Source: Bacteroidota bacterium (GTDB taxonomy: Bacteria; Bacteroidota; Bacteroidia; Sphingobacteriales; Sphingobacteriaceae). Taken from it: a DNA stretch of 23,527 nt. Both the position numbers and the translations under genes were made by a program. Below, in pieces: positions 7,541 through 15,464 of the stretch; the first letter of the stretch is position 1, and the number at the start of each line of letters is the position of its first letter. The notes under the pieces are model-generated. The model saw only the letters and a program-made list of their open reading frames with translations. It ran no database searches and was not told where the DNA came from. The stretch lies in NCBI GenBank assembly GCA_013288465.1, contig JABDBT010000031.1, positions 1 through 23,527 of the forward strand. The letters run 5' to 3'.

Positions 7541-8329
7541 ATGAAAAGGCGCTCATTTGTAAGATCAGCAATAATAGGCGGTGCTGCTACGGCTATAATT
7601 CCAACCACAGGTAAAGCCAACCCTAAAAATATGAATGTTGAATATTACGAGCTACGGGTTTACTTGTTAAAAGATGCTGTACAACAACAGCTGGTGGAAG
7701 ATTATTTTAAAAATGCAGCCATACCCGCGCTAAACCGGCTTGGTGTTACACCGGTTGGCGTATTTACCGAAATGAAACCAACGGGGCAATCCAAACTGTT
7801 TGTAATTATACCCTACAAGAGCCTTGATCATTTTACTACCATAACCGATAAAATGAGTAAGGATGCCGAACTAAATGTCAAAGGCGCTGCTTACTTAAAT
7901 GTGCCTGCTAAACAACCCGCTTATGAACGAATTGAAAGTTCATTATTAAAAGCTTTTGCCCATTGGCCGGCATTGGTGGCCCCTGAGAAGAAGGCCCGCA
8001 TACTGGAGCTGCGCCAGTACCAAAGCGCCAGCGAAGAAGCCGGTAAACGAAAAATAGATATGTTTAACAACCAGGGCGAGATCAATATTTTTAAGCGCCT
8101 GGGCTTTAACCCGGTTTTCTGGGGCGAAACGGTAATTGGCGCGCAAAGGCCCAACCTAACCTATATGCTTACTTTTGATGATCTTGATGCGAAAAATGCC
8201 CATTGGAAAGCATTTGGCGCCGACCCTGAATGGGTAAAAATAAAATCGATCCCCGAAAATGCGGATGCCCTGCTGGTGAGTAAAATAACTTCCACTTTAT
8301 TGGTTCCGGCGGAGTACTCGCAGGTGTAG
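7541..8329 (+). CDS. NIPSNAP-family protein with Tat-type leader
   Basis: 262 residues. The N terminus MKRRSFVRSAIIGGAATAI has twin arginines followed by S-F-V and a weakly hydrophobic stretch, a good Tat leader, with likely cleavage near KANP (about 26). The rest is two ferredoxin-like repeats of the NIPSNAP type, each opening with the YELRVY/LELRQY strand (about residues 36 and 151) and containing a G-x-x-P-V-G-x-F or GFNPVFWGE segment and a closing hydrophobic F-strand. The biochemical role of NIPSNAP proteins in bacteria is not known. The Tat leader suggests export in a folded state, possibly with a cofactor. The neighbours give no functional hint. The stop codon merges into a heptamer repeat. 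Confidence 0.85.
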   Translation: MKRRSFVRSAIIGGAATAIIPTTGKANPKNMNVEYYELRVYLLKDAVQQQLVEDYFKNAAIPALNRLGVTPVGVFTEMKPTGQSKLFVIIPYKSLDHFTTITDKMSKDAELNVKGAAYLNVPAKQPAYERIESSLLKAFAHWPALVAPEKKARILELRQYQSASEEAGKRKIDMFNNQGEINIFKRLGFNPVFWGETVIGAQRPNLTYMLTFDDLDAKNAHWKAFGADPEWVKIKSIPENADALLVSKITSTLLVPAEYSQV

Positions 8330-8348
8330 TTTGCAGTTTGCAGTTGGC
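8328..8348. repeat. Three tandem heptamers overlapping a stop codon
   Basis: AGTTTGC, AGTTTGC and AGTTGGC follow each other from 8328, the first using the AG of the NIPSNAP TAG stop. Confidence 0.6.
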
Positions 8349-8381
8349 TCAAGATTGTGTCATAAAATCATGCCATGCCTG

Positions 8382-8419
8382 TCGCCATAATATCATATTT
8401 GCCTGCTGTATCGCCATAA
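8382..8419. promoter_or_regulatory. Direct repeats TCGCCATAA upstream of the exporter gene
   Basis: TCGCCATAA occurs at 8382-8390 and 8411-8419, each preceded by a GCCTG (8377-8381 and 8401-8405). They lie 58 and 29 nt before the probable ATG at 8448, where a regulator could bind. No regulator gene is adjacent. Confidence 0.25.
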
Positions 8420-8433
8420 AAGGTTTAAATAGC

Positions 8434-8441
8434 TAATTTTG
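8434..8441 (+). promoter_or_regulatory. -7 box for the exporter gene
   Basis: TAATTTTG is a perfect match to TAnnTTTG and ends 6 nt before the ATG at 8448. The -33 TTTG is not found at 19-20 bp. If used, the mRNA would start at or very near the ATG. Confidence 0.38.
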
Positions 8442-8447
8442 GCATCA

Positions 8448-9662
8448 ATGCTATTACAACTTTCTAAACCCAAACCCATTAAAGAAAAGCATAAGGGTGT
8501 TGCCAACTTATTAGCTTTTGCCTTATTACCGCTATCCGGGTTTGCTACCGATATTTATATCCCTTCGCTGCCTGCCATGGCGGGCACTATGCACGTAAGC
8601 AATATACAGGTGCAAATGACGCTAACGCTCTTCCTGATCAGTTATGGCGTTACGCAGCTATTTATAGGCAGCCTGCTGGATAGTTTTGGCCGGTATAAGA
8701 TCAGCCTGTTTTGCCTGGTTTTATTTGCCGCAGCCAGTGTGGTGATCGCTAATTCGACCAGTATTTATATCATATACCTGATGCGGATAGTGCATGGCAT
8801 TACCGTAGGCGGTGTTGTGGTAGCCAAACGCGCTTACTTTGTTGACCTGTTTACCGGCGAAAAGTTAAAACACTATTTAAGTTTGTTTTCCATTATATGG
8901 TCAACCGGGCCTATAGTTGCACCATTTGTAGGCGGGTATTTAGAGGCTGCTTTTGGCTGGAAATCTAATTTCTATTTCCTGGCCGGGTTCGGCCTTACTT
9001 TGGCTGTTTTAGAATACTTTTTCAGTGGCGAGTCGCTAAAGAAGTTCTCGGCGTTTAATGCCAAGACAATTTCGCTAACTTACCTGCGTATGGTGAGGAC
9101 TACCAGCTTTACGTTGGGCCTGGTAATGTTGGGGTTTGCTTATTGTATGGTGATGATCTATAACATGACCGGGCCATTCATTATTGAGCATACGCTGCAT
9201 CTATCGCCCGTTATTGCCGGTTACAGTTCGTTGGTACTGGGCCTGGCCTGGATGGTTGGGGGTATTATTGGCAAGGCTACCATCAACCGTTCATTTTTTA
9301 AACGTATAGTGATCAATTTGGCATTACAGGTACTTTTTGTAATGGCCATGCTGGTGAGTGCCAGGTATTTTGCAAATTTATATACGATAATATTCTTCGC
9401 CTTTATTATTCATGTGTGCGCGGGTTTTACTTTCAATAATTTCTTTACTTATGTGCTTAGTAAGTTCCCTAAAAATGCCGGTATAGCCAGCGGGCTTTCG
9501 GGTGGCATCAACTATGTTATTGTATCGCTACTCAGCTATGGTATTGTTTTATTTGTACCTGCAAGGGATGAAATTAACCTGGGGTATAGCTATTTAATAT
9601 TGATCATAGCATCTGTTTTAGTGATGCTGTTTTTGAAAATGAAGAAGGAAGTTTTGGCGTAG
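8448..9662 (+). CDS. MFS drug exporter of the Bcr/CflA family
   Basis: 404 residues from ATG 8448; an in-frame TTG at 8439 lies inside the perfect -7 box, so ATG is preferred. Twelve hydrophobic segments are spaced as in the major facilitator superfamily. The opening FALLPLSGFATDIYIPSLPAM is diagnostic of the Bcr/CflA branch of proton-coupled drug exporters (bicyclomycin, chloramphenicol and similar compounds), and the loop between helices 2 and 3 carries GSLLDSFGRYK, the D-x-x-G-R signature. Helix 4 has RIVHGITVGG and helix 5 the motif-C-like GPIVAPFVGGY. It acts in the inner membrane; the actual substrate cannot be read from sequence. It is transcribed alone, with possible operator repeats upstream. 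Confidence 0.9.
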   Translation: MLLQLSKPKPIKEKHKGVANLLAFALLPLSGFATDIYIPSLPAMAGTMHVSNIQVQMTLTLFLISYGVTQLFIGSLLDSFGRYKISLFCLVLFAAASVVIANSTSIYIIYLMRIVHGITVGGVVVAKRAYFVDLFTGEKLKHYLSLFSIIWSTGPIVAPFVGGYLEAAFGWKSNFYFLAGFGLTLAVLEYFFSGESLKKFSAFNAKTISLTYLRMVRTTSFTLGLVMLGFAYCMVMIYNMTGPFIIEHTLHLSPVIAGYSSLVLGLAWMVGGIIGKATINRSFFKRIVINLALQVLFVMAMLVSARYFANLYTIIFFAFIIHVCAGFTFNNFFTYVLSKFPKNAGIASGLSGGINYVIVSLLSYGIVLFVPARDEINLGYSYLILIIASVLVMLFLKMKKEVLA

Positions 9663-9720
9663 GGAACGGCAAACTCTCGGAAACTACTCTTTACGCTACA
9701 ATACCTACCTAACTTTTATA

Positions 9721-9728
9721 TACATTAG
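9721..9728 (+). promoter_or_regulatory. Candidate -7 box for the dipeptidase gene
   Basis: TACATTAG, followed by C, matches TAnnTTnG and ends 4 nt before the ATG at 9733. Confidence 0.25.
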
Positions 9729-9732
9729 CTAT

Positions 9733-10407
9733 ATGAAAACCATAACTCATTGCAATTTGGGCTTATCCTTTAAAATTGCAATTGTTTTTTATAGCCTGCT
9801 TTCTACGGCCTGCGCTACGCAGCAGCCGCATGAAACCGGGGAATTTGCGCCAACTGATCTTGTTGAGTTAGTTAAGCTCGACCCCACTATAAAATTAGAT
9901 ATCCGTTATGCTACTGCTAATAATCTTACCGGGAGGCCTGTTTATACCCAGGCAAGGGCATTTTTGCAACGCCCGGCTGCCGAAGCATTGGTGAAAGTAA
10001 GCCGCGAGTTACAACCGTTAGGTTATGGCTTGTTGATATTTGACGGCTACCGCCCCTGGAGCGTTACCAAAATATTCTGGGATATTACGCCCGACTCAAA
10101 TAAAAAATTTGTTGCCGATCCTAAAATAGGTTCGCGCCATAACAGGGGCTGCGCGGTTGACCTGAGTTTATATGACCTTAAAACAGGTAAGGAAATTGAA
10201 ATGACCGGCGTTTATGATGAAATGAGCGGCCGCAGCTATCCAAATTACAAAGGTGGTACGGCACAACAACGCAAAATGCGTGACCTGTTGCGCGCTAAAA
10301 TGGAAGAACAAGGCTTTACGGTTTATGATGTTGAGTGGTGGCACTTTGACTTTAACAACTGGAAAGCCTACCGCATTACCAATGTGCCTTTTGAAGCTAT
10401 AAATTGA
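9733..10407 (+). CDS. VanX/DdpX-like D-Ala-D-Ala dipeptidase, lipoprotein
   Basis: 224 residues. A hydrophobic leader ends in a lipobox-like LSTAC (Cys27), so the protein is probably lipid-anchored facing the periplasm. The M15D dipeptidase set is complete: LDIRYATANNLTG (Arg58 region), SRHNRGCAVDLS with zinc ligands His136 and Asp143, and EWWHFDF with catalytic Glu201 and ligand His204. These enzymes split D-Ala-D-Ala. In vancomycin-resistant bacteria the cytoplasmic VanX removes the dipeptide, whereas exported forms such as this one more likely recycle cell-wall dipeptides. No vanH/vanA ligase genes are nearby, so a resistance role is not supported. The next gene (GT2) starts 6 nt after the stop, so the two are probably co-transcribed. 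Confidence 0.9.
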   Translation: MKTITHCNLGLSFKIAIVFYSLLSTACATQQPHETGEFAPTDLVELVKLDPTIKLDIRYATANNLTGRPVYTQARAFLQRPAAEALVKVSRELQPLGYGLLIFDGYRPWSVTKIFWDITPDSNKKFVADPKIGSRHNRGCAVDLSLYDLKTGKEIEMTGVYDEMSGRSYPNYKGGTAQQRKMRDLLRAKMEEQGFTVYDVEWWHFDFNNWKAYRITNVPFEAIN

Positions 10408-10413
10408 ATAATT

Positions 10414-11214
10414 ATGGACGAACACACCTTTGTCATTCCTGTTTATAATGAGTCGCCATACCTGGAAGATTGTATTAAAAGTCTGCTCGGTCAAACGGTT
10501 AAAAGTAAGGTTATTATCACCACATCTACGCCATCAGTATATATTGAAAATATTGCTGCCGCATATCATATACCCTATATTATAAACCATAGCGGCCAAA
10601 CCGGCATAGCTAATGATTGGAATTTTGCTTTAGCAAATGCCAATGCAAAACTGGTAACTATAGCGCACCAGGACGATATTTACGACCCCCAATTTTTTGA
10701 AATTGTTTCAAAACGAATAAAAGCAGCAAACACTAAAAATCTATCAATAGCCTTTACAAAGTATGCCAACCTGGTTAATGGCAAAACACGTAGGGTATCA
10801 TTAAATTCACTCGTAAAGAAGACCCTGCTTTTACCTTTTGCTTTTAAGAGATCAATAGGTGTTAAATTTTTAAAAAAAGCGGTATTGTTGTTTGGTAACC
10901 CGATATGTTGCCCCTCAGTTACGCTTAATATGGAGGGGCTACCGGATTTTAAATTTGAAACTAATTATCAATACGTGCTTGATTGGTATGCCTGGTATGA
11001 GTTGGCCCGGCATGACGGGGCTTTTATGTTTATTAATAAAACATTGATACAGCACCGCATTCATACAGGTTCAGAAACTACGGCCCAATTAAACAATGGT
11101 ATAAGAAAAGGGGAGGAGCAGCAGATTTTCGGAATAATTTGGGGTAAATCAATCGCAAAAATCATTGCCTGCGTTTATACATTAGGGCACAAGGGAAATA
11201 TTACAAGCTTATAG
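10414..11214 (+). CDS. Family 2 glycosyltransferase
   Basis: 266 residues. The N-terminal TFVIPVYNESPYLEDCIKSL is the nucleotide-binding start of a GT-A fold, and HQDDIYDP (residues 85-92) is the metal-binding D-x-D equivalent. The C-terminal half, with DWYAWYELARHDG and QHRIHTGSET, is the acceptor part of typical GT2 enzymes; His-R-I-H is common there. No transmembrane helix is evident, so it works at the cytoplasmic face. The sugar donor and acceptor cannot be told. It follows the dipeptidase by 6 nt and precedes a small membrane protein by 47 nt, and faces a second glycosyltransferase operon on the opposite strand, which suggests surface polysaccharide, lipid or protein glycosylation. Confidence 0.87.
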   Translation: MDEHTFVIPVYNESPYLEDCIKSLLGQTVKSKVIITTSTPSVYIENIAAAYHIPYIINHSGQTGIANDWNFALANANAKLVTIAHQDDIYDPQFFEIVSKRIKAANTKNLSIAFTKYANLVNGKTRRVSLNSLVKKTLLLPFAFKRSIGVKFLKKAVLLFGNPICCPSVTLNMEGLPDFKFETNYQYVLDWYAWYELARHDGAFMFINKTLIQHRIHTGSETTAQLNNGIRKGEEQQIFGIIWGKSIAKIIACVYTLGHKGNITSL

Positions 11215-11261
11215 GTATTTTAATATGTCAAATAAAAGCATCTTTATCAAAAAATTAACCA

Positions 11262-11666
11262 ATGACTTATAACCTATCAAAAATGGCCATTTTAATCTTT
11301 TTATTAGTTATAGCTTATTGCCTCTCGAATGCTTTTTCAATTGTATTGTTGGGCGATAAGAAATTGCTATCCAATAATTTATATAATATAAGTAATATTT
11401 TTTTGCTGGTCATCAACTGGAAATTCATCCTATCAATGACGTTAGCTATCCTGTCAAGGATATTATTTATATTAATTAACAGTTCGCTTTTAAAAGTTCC
11501 TTATCTGGCCGGTTCTGCTACCACTATATCCGTATTTATTACGCTTGTTTCCATCATATTTATTTTAGTGGTGAACCATTATTTTTTGAACGAAACATTA
11601 AATATAAGGCAGGGCATTGGCGCATTTATTGTTTTAGCGGGCGTTTTTATTATGTTGAGTAAATAA
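11262..11666 (+). CDS. Small four-helix EamA/SMR-like transporter or lipid-sugar flippase
   Basis: 134 residues, almost entirely hydrophobic, with four membrane spans at about 7-29, 50-75, 82-107 and 115-133. Between spans 3 and 4, NHYFLNETLNIRQGIGAFIVLAG matches the ending of SMR/EamA proteins (E-x-x-x-x-x-Q-x-x-G-x-x-x-I-x-x-G). Single-unit members of this fold include the EmrE-type multidrug pumps and the ArnE/ArnF subunits that flip undecaprenyl-phosphate aminoarabinose. Given glycosyltransferase genes on both sides, including a polyprenyl-phosphate sugar synthase, a flippase for a lipid-linked sugar is the more attractive reading, but this is inference. The ATG at 11262 is preceded by an AT-rich leader. 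It ends 7 nt from the convergent methyltransferase gene. Confidence 0.75.
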   Translation: MTYNLSKMAILIFLLVIAYCLSNAFSIVLLGDKKLLSNNLYNISNIFLLVINWKFILSMTLAILSRILFILINSSLLKVPYLAGSATTISVFITLVSIIFILVVNHYFLNETLNIRQGIGAFIVLAGVFIMLSK

Positions 11667-11673
11667 GCCGCCG

Positions 11674-12378
11674 TTATATAATAACGTCTATCAAATAACC
11701 GCCGGCTGTCATAGGGAATAATTTTTCTATGCCGTTAATAATGCTTTCAGACATATTAACCATTTGTTTTTTTATCCCGCCCGACCGTATGATCATTTCG
11801 GTGAATTTTACATGATAAGGTATAATTTGCCAATCGGCAAACTTAGCCACTTTGCACAAAGTGTTGAGTGTTTTAAACGAGTAAACCTGTAGATGATCAA
11901 TATGTGCCGATTCTCTTTTAGAAAGGGATAAAACCATATTTGAAAACGAGGTTGCATTTGGTGTAGAGCAAATTAGTCTTTTACCGGCAAATTTCTTTTT
12001 CAACACGGCAAAAAAATCAAGCGTATTTGGCAAATGTTCAATCAATTCGCCGGCAATAATAACATCAAAATCGATATTATTAATATCCAGTGTATCCAGC
12101 TCGTAAATGTTAGCCCTTAAAATTTTAATGGTATCGGTAAAGATCAAACCTTCGGGCGGAAGGAGCGCGGAATTATCAACTCCTATATGTAATGACGAAA
12201 CCTTGGAGATCTCGTTAAATAGATAGTTACCTGTGTTTTCTTTTACCAGGGCAGTTTCGTCAAAGCAACCCAAATCAAGCACTTTTTTATTAACACATGC
12301 CCTGGTAATGTAGCCAACCCTGCTAACGGGGCGGTTAACCGATATTTTTTCGGTTGGCGTATAACTTAAAGTAGCCAT
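11674..12378 (-). CDS. Class I SAM-dependent methyltransferase
   Basis: 234 residues. VLDLGCFDETA at 33-43 is the glycine-rich SAM-binding motif I, and HIGVDNS (64-70) gives the acidic residue after strand 2. FDVIIAGELIEHLPNT at 104-119 is the post-motif II segment common to UbiG/UbiE-like and sugar or lipid methyltransferases. The following LICSTPNATSFSNM is typical of the type that modifies small molecules. It is the third gene of a minus-strand run after the GT2 and the TPR membrane protein (33 nt gap), so it probably methylates the sugar or lipid product of that pathway; the acceptor is unknown. It is predicted cytoplasmic, and no membrane helix is seen. Confidence 0.87.
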   Translation of the reverse strand: MATLSYTPTEKISVNRPVSRVGYITRACVNKKVLDLGCFDETALVKENTGNYLFNEISKVSSLHIGVDNSALLPPEGLIFTDTIKILRANIYELDTLDINNIDFDVIIAGELIEHLPNTLDFFAVLKKKFAGKRLICSTPNATSFSNMVLSLSKRESAHIDHLQVYSFKTLNTLCKVAKFADWQIIPYHVKFTEMIIRSGGIKKQMVNMSESIINGIEKLFPMTAGGYLIDVII

Positions 12379-12411
12379 TAAAAACGGGGATTAAGTTTGA
12401 TCATTACATTA

Positions 12412-14451
12412 TTATTTAGCAAGGTTGCTTTTAGCCCAGTTCAAATTACCGGCCGCCAATTTATGATTAGGATTAATTTGCAGCGCTTTAGTGCAGGCAT
12501 CAACCCCTTTTTGCCATTGTTTTAACATATTATATGCAGCTCCCATATTACTGTAGGCATCGGCATCATTTGGTTTAAGTTTTATAGCCGCCTGGCAGGC
12601 TTCGATGCATTTATCATAATTATGCTGATTGTAGTACGTGAGGCTCAGGTTTACATAATCATCGGCAGTAAGCTGTTTGTTTTGCTGGTTAGTTGTTTTT
12701 GTAATGGATCTGCTCTTTTTACCGGATATTAAAAAACTTTTTGCGGTAATATCATCAGGTAAAATTGACAATACTTTGTTTGCCGTTTGCTGTAATTTAT
12801 CCTGTAACCCAAGATCATTGTAAACATTCATTAAAACATCAAGCGTAAAAATCGAATATGGGTTTATTTGTAACGCCTTTTCGGCCATCGGCATTGCTTC
12901 GGTATCGCGTTTTTCCTGTTGCAGGTAACGGGCATAATAGGCATAACCATCAAAAGTATTTGGACTAAGGGCTATCGCCTTCTTAAAGTTTTCATCGGCT
13001 TCTAACGGTTTATTAGTGGCGCCTTTTAATATCCCGATATTGATATACAAAGTATTATAATAGGCAAGATATTGGGTGGCTTTTTCAAAATAGCTGTCGG
13101 CAACAACATAATTCCCCTTGCTCATTTGTGTTAAACCATAGTTCATTAATCCACGGCCATTTAAGGGACTTTTTTCGGTAACATCCAGCCAAAGTGTTTC
13201 CTCGTTTTTCCATACCTTGTTACGGCTATAAACGCCATAAGCATTTAAGGTTAAAACTAAAAAGGCACATAAACCAATCAATAGCTTCAGGTTATTATTT
13301 GTATTGATTTGCTTTTCCATTTTTATGAGCCATAAGCCAATAAACGTAACCACACTTAAAGCCAGGCCAATGAACGCGAAAAACATCCGGTGATCATTGG
13401 TAACTTCAGCAAAAGGGATAAGAGACGTTGGCAACAAAGCTGCCGCAAACCATATTAAACCAAAAGCAATTGGCCGGGTTTCTTTTTTTACAGATGTTTT
13501 AAAAATGATAACAACCAATATAATTACAAAGGCTACCCCTATAACTATCCTTTCATCAAACACGTTATTTATAACGCCCCAATCGCTGTCTGCGCTTAAA
13601 TTCATGGGTGAAAAGAAAGCAATAAAATAATGCAGCCAAACGTATGTTTGGGTAAGTATGTAATGAAAAAGCGGGTTTGTAGCCCCTTGTACCGAGCTAA
13701 CTTTTGATAAGGTATAAAGTTGTGTTATTGAAATAACGATCAAAAGCGGTAATACTTTTAAAAAGGCATTCCCTATAATTTTAAAATTTTTAAGATCAAA
13801 TAAATCCTTTATGCCAAGATTGTTTTCAAATAATAAAATGTAAAAGAATAAGATAATAACCAATACCAGTACAGTTTCTTTAGCAAAAACACCTATAAAT
13901 GCGGGTATCACATATAAAAACCATTGCCGCTTAGCCGGGTAGGCTATGTATATTAAAAACGAGGCCACTATGCAAAATGTTGATTGCACGTCTGAACGGG
14001 CTATCACATAATTTAAGGTTTCGGCATTGGCGGTGTGTAATACATACCATGCGGTAGCGGCTAATGCAATATAAATGGCCCATGGATGCTTAATTGACTG
14101 GTTAAGGAGGTTTTTGTACATGAAGAATAACAATACACCTAATAGCACAAACCAGATAAAGGTTGATAATTGGAAGTAAAACGGATTTAACCCTCCACCC
14201 AACCAGTAATCGATAGCTAATGAGGTGGTTACCAACGGGCGTAAACCCCAATGCAACGGATCGGAACTAAACATTTTAGGGTCTGAAAAAAAAGCAGGGA
14301 TGTTTTTTAGGCTCCTGATATAAACGTTACTTTCTACCGCATGTGAATCATCAAAATGAAAACCATTGTTAAAATGATTGGCGTAAGCGGCGACTAAAAC
14401 AAAAAGCAATATTATGCCTAAAATGGCAATGTTTTGATTTGGTTTGGGCAT
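12412..14451 (-). CDS. GT-C membrane protein with C-terminal TPR repeats (TMTC-like)
   Basis: 679 residues. Residues 1-405 hold about ten or more membrane spans. The first periplasmic loop has FHFDDSHAVE with the paired acidic residues Asp34-Asp35 expected of GT-C glycosyltransferases, and residues 146-160 (LNYVIARSDVQSTF) correspond to the GRAD-like segment of TMTC-type proteins. After the last span come NKVWKNEETLW (411-421) and TPR helices over about 430-575 and 595-675 (for example YFEKATQYL, NFKKAIALSPN, MAEKALQINP, CQAAIKLKPNDADAYSNMGAAY). This layout parallels the eukaryotic TMTC O-mannosyltransferases and uncharacterised bacterial relatives. It probably moves a sugar from a polyprenyl-phosphate donor onto a periplasmic acceptor bound by the TPRs. 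Activity is inferred; the architecture is clear. It lies 45 nt downstream of a dolichol-phosphate-mannose-synthase-like gene. Confidence 0.82.
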   Translation of the reverse strand: MPKPNQNIAILGIILLFVLVAAYANHFNNGFHFDDSHAVESNVYIRSLKNIPAFFSDPKMFSSDPLHWGLRPLVTTSLAIDYWLGGGLNPFYFQLSTFIWFVLLGVLLFFMYKNLLNQSIKHPWAIYIALAATAWYVLHTANAETLNYVIARSDVQSTFCIVASFLIYIAYPAKRQWFLYVIPAFIGVFAKETVLVLVIILFFYILLFENNLGIKDLFDLKNFKIIGNAFLKVLPLLIVISITQLYTLSKVSSVQGATNPLFHYILTQTYVWLHYFIAFFSPMNLSADSDWGVINNVFDERIVIGVAFVIILVVIIFKTSVKKETRPIAFGLIWFAAALLPTSLIPFAEVTNDHRMFFAFIGLALSVVTFIGLWLIKMEKQINTNNNLKLLIGLCAFLVLTLNAYGVYSRNKVWKNEETLWLDVTEKSPLNGRGLMNYGLTQMSKGNYVVADSYFEKATQYLAYYNTLYINIGILKGATNKPLEADENFKKAIALSPNTFDGYAYYARYLQQEKRDTEAMPMAEKALQINPYSIFTLDVLMNVYNDLGLQDKLQQTANKVLSILPDDITAKSFLISGKKSRSITKTTNQQNKQLTADDYVNLSLTYYNQHNYDKCIEACQAAIKLKPNDADAYSNMGAAYNMLKQWQKGVDACTKALQINPNHKLAAGNLNWAKSNLAK

Positions 14452-14496
14452 TCGTTAAATTTTAGCTGAAAGTCTAAATTAATTGATATTTAATTA

Positions 14497-15375
14497 TTAT
14501 AAGTCCCGTTTCCTGATCTGTGAAAGTTGCTCGGCAATGGTTCCAAAAAATAGGGCTATCACACCAAACATTATTGATAACATAGCTCCCACTGATACGC
14601 CATTCCCTCGAATAAAAATAGGTATATCCCACAAAATACCGGCAATAATAGCCGTTAACCCTATTGGCATAAAAATACGTATGGGGTTAAAAAGAATAAT
14701 AATATTGTAAACTTCGTTTATGGTATGAAAAGCAGTTTTAATATTGACCTTGCTTTGCCCCATTTTTCGTTCCTGAATGTTAATAGGCCACTCAATAACC
14801 CTATGATGTTTGTTAATAAAGGCCAGGCAAATTACATCGCTATAAGCCATGCTATCGGGACATATCTTGCAATATTTTTTACCCAGGTCTGCCCGGTAAA
14901 GCTTCATGCCCGAGTTAATATCATAAATAGGCAGCGGCATTAATTTTTTAATGATAAACCGTATCACTTTTTTACCAAATGAGCGCGCCAGGCTGGCCGA
15001 TTTTAATCCCCTGCGGCTTCCAACTACCATATCGGCATCATTGGTTATTAATTGGTTAAGCAGCTCATTAATGTTTTCAACCAGGTGCTGTCCGTCACAA
15101 TCCATGGTAACCAGGTATTCTGTCTCGCATACAGCAATGCCCGATTTTATGGCCCCGCCATAGCCCCGGTTTATCTTATGATGCACAACGGTAATACATT
15201 CTTCGTTGTCAAACTCATTTAATAAAGAAATACTATTATCAGAACTTCCGTCATTTACAATAATTAGCCGGTAGTCATACTGCTTGCAAAAAGCAATAAT
15301 TGACGGAATTACCAAAGGAATATTTTGCGCCTCGTTATAAGCTGGTATAATTATGGATAATGGTTTTTTTGACAT
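14497..15375 (-). CDS. Polyprenyl-phosphate sugar synthase-like GT2 (DPM1/GtrB type)
   Basis: 292 residues. The N-terminal catalytic GT-A domain (1-225) has LSIIIPAYNEAQNIP, VNDGSSDNS (40-48), MDCDGQH (91-97, the D-x-D) and VGSRRGLKSASLARS, a pattern shared with dolichyl- and undecaprenyl-phosphate hexose synthases. INSGMKLYRAD and the QERKMGQSKVNIKT segment (201-214) fit the lipid-phosphate acceptor end. Two C-terminal membrane spans (about 229-251 and 258-282) anchor it to the inner membrane, as in GtrB. It would load a sugar from a nucleotide onto a lipid carrier for the GT-C protein encoded next. ATG 15375 is the clear start. The 89-bp gap to the fucosidase upstream holds the likely promoter, but no convincing box was found. 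Confidence 0.87.
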   Translation of the reverse strand: MSKKPLSIIIPAYNEAQNIPLVIPSIIAFCKQYDYRLIIVNDGSSDNSISLLNEFDNEECITVVHHKINRGYGGAIKSGIAVCETEYLVTMDCDGQHLVENINELLNQLITNDADMVVGSRRGLKSASLARSFGKKVIRFIIKKLMPLPIYDINSGMKLYRADLGKKYCKICPDSMAYSDVICLAFINKHHRVIEWPINIQERKMGQSKVNIKTAFHTINEVYNIIILFNPIRIFMPIGLTAIIAGILWDIPIFIRGNGVSVGAMLSIMFGVIALFFGTIAEQLSQIRKRDL

Positions 15376-15464
15376 GGCTTAACACACAATTATACTAATA
15401 AAACACGAGGAAAGAAACGTTTTTTAAAATGTAAAACATACATATTTGCCTGCTATTGTTTAAG

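Noticed and set aside
9733..10407. Vancomycin resistance determinant
   Set aside because: VanX-like motifs are present, but the protein has a lipoprotein leader and there are no vanH, vanA, vanR or vanS genes nearby; cell-wall dipeptide recycling is more likely.
11672..11686. Hairpin CGTTAT-ATA-ATAACG between convergent genes as a terminator
   Set aside because: Only six base pairs, AT-rich, with no T-tract; too weak to call.
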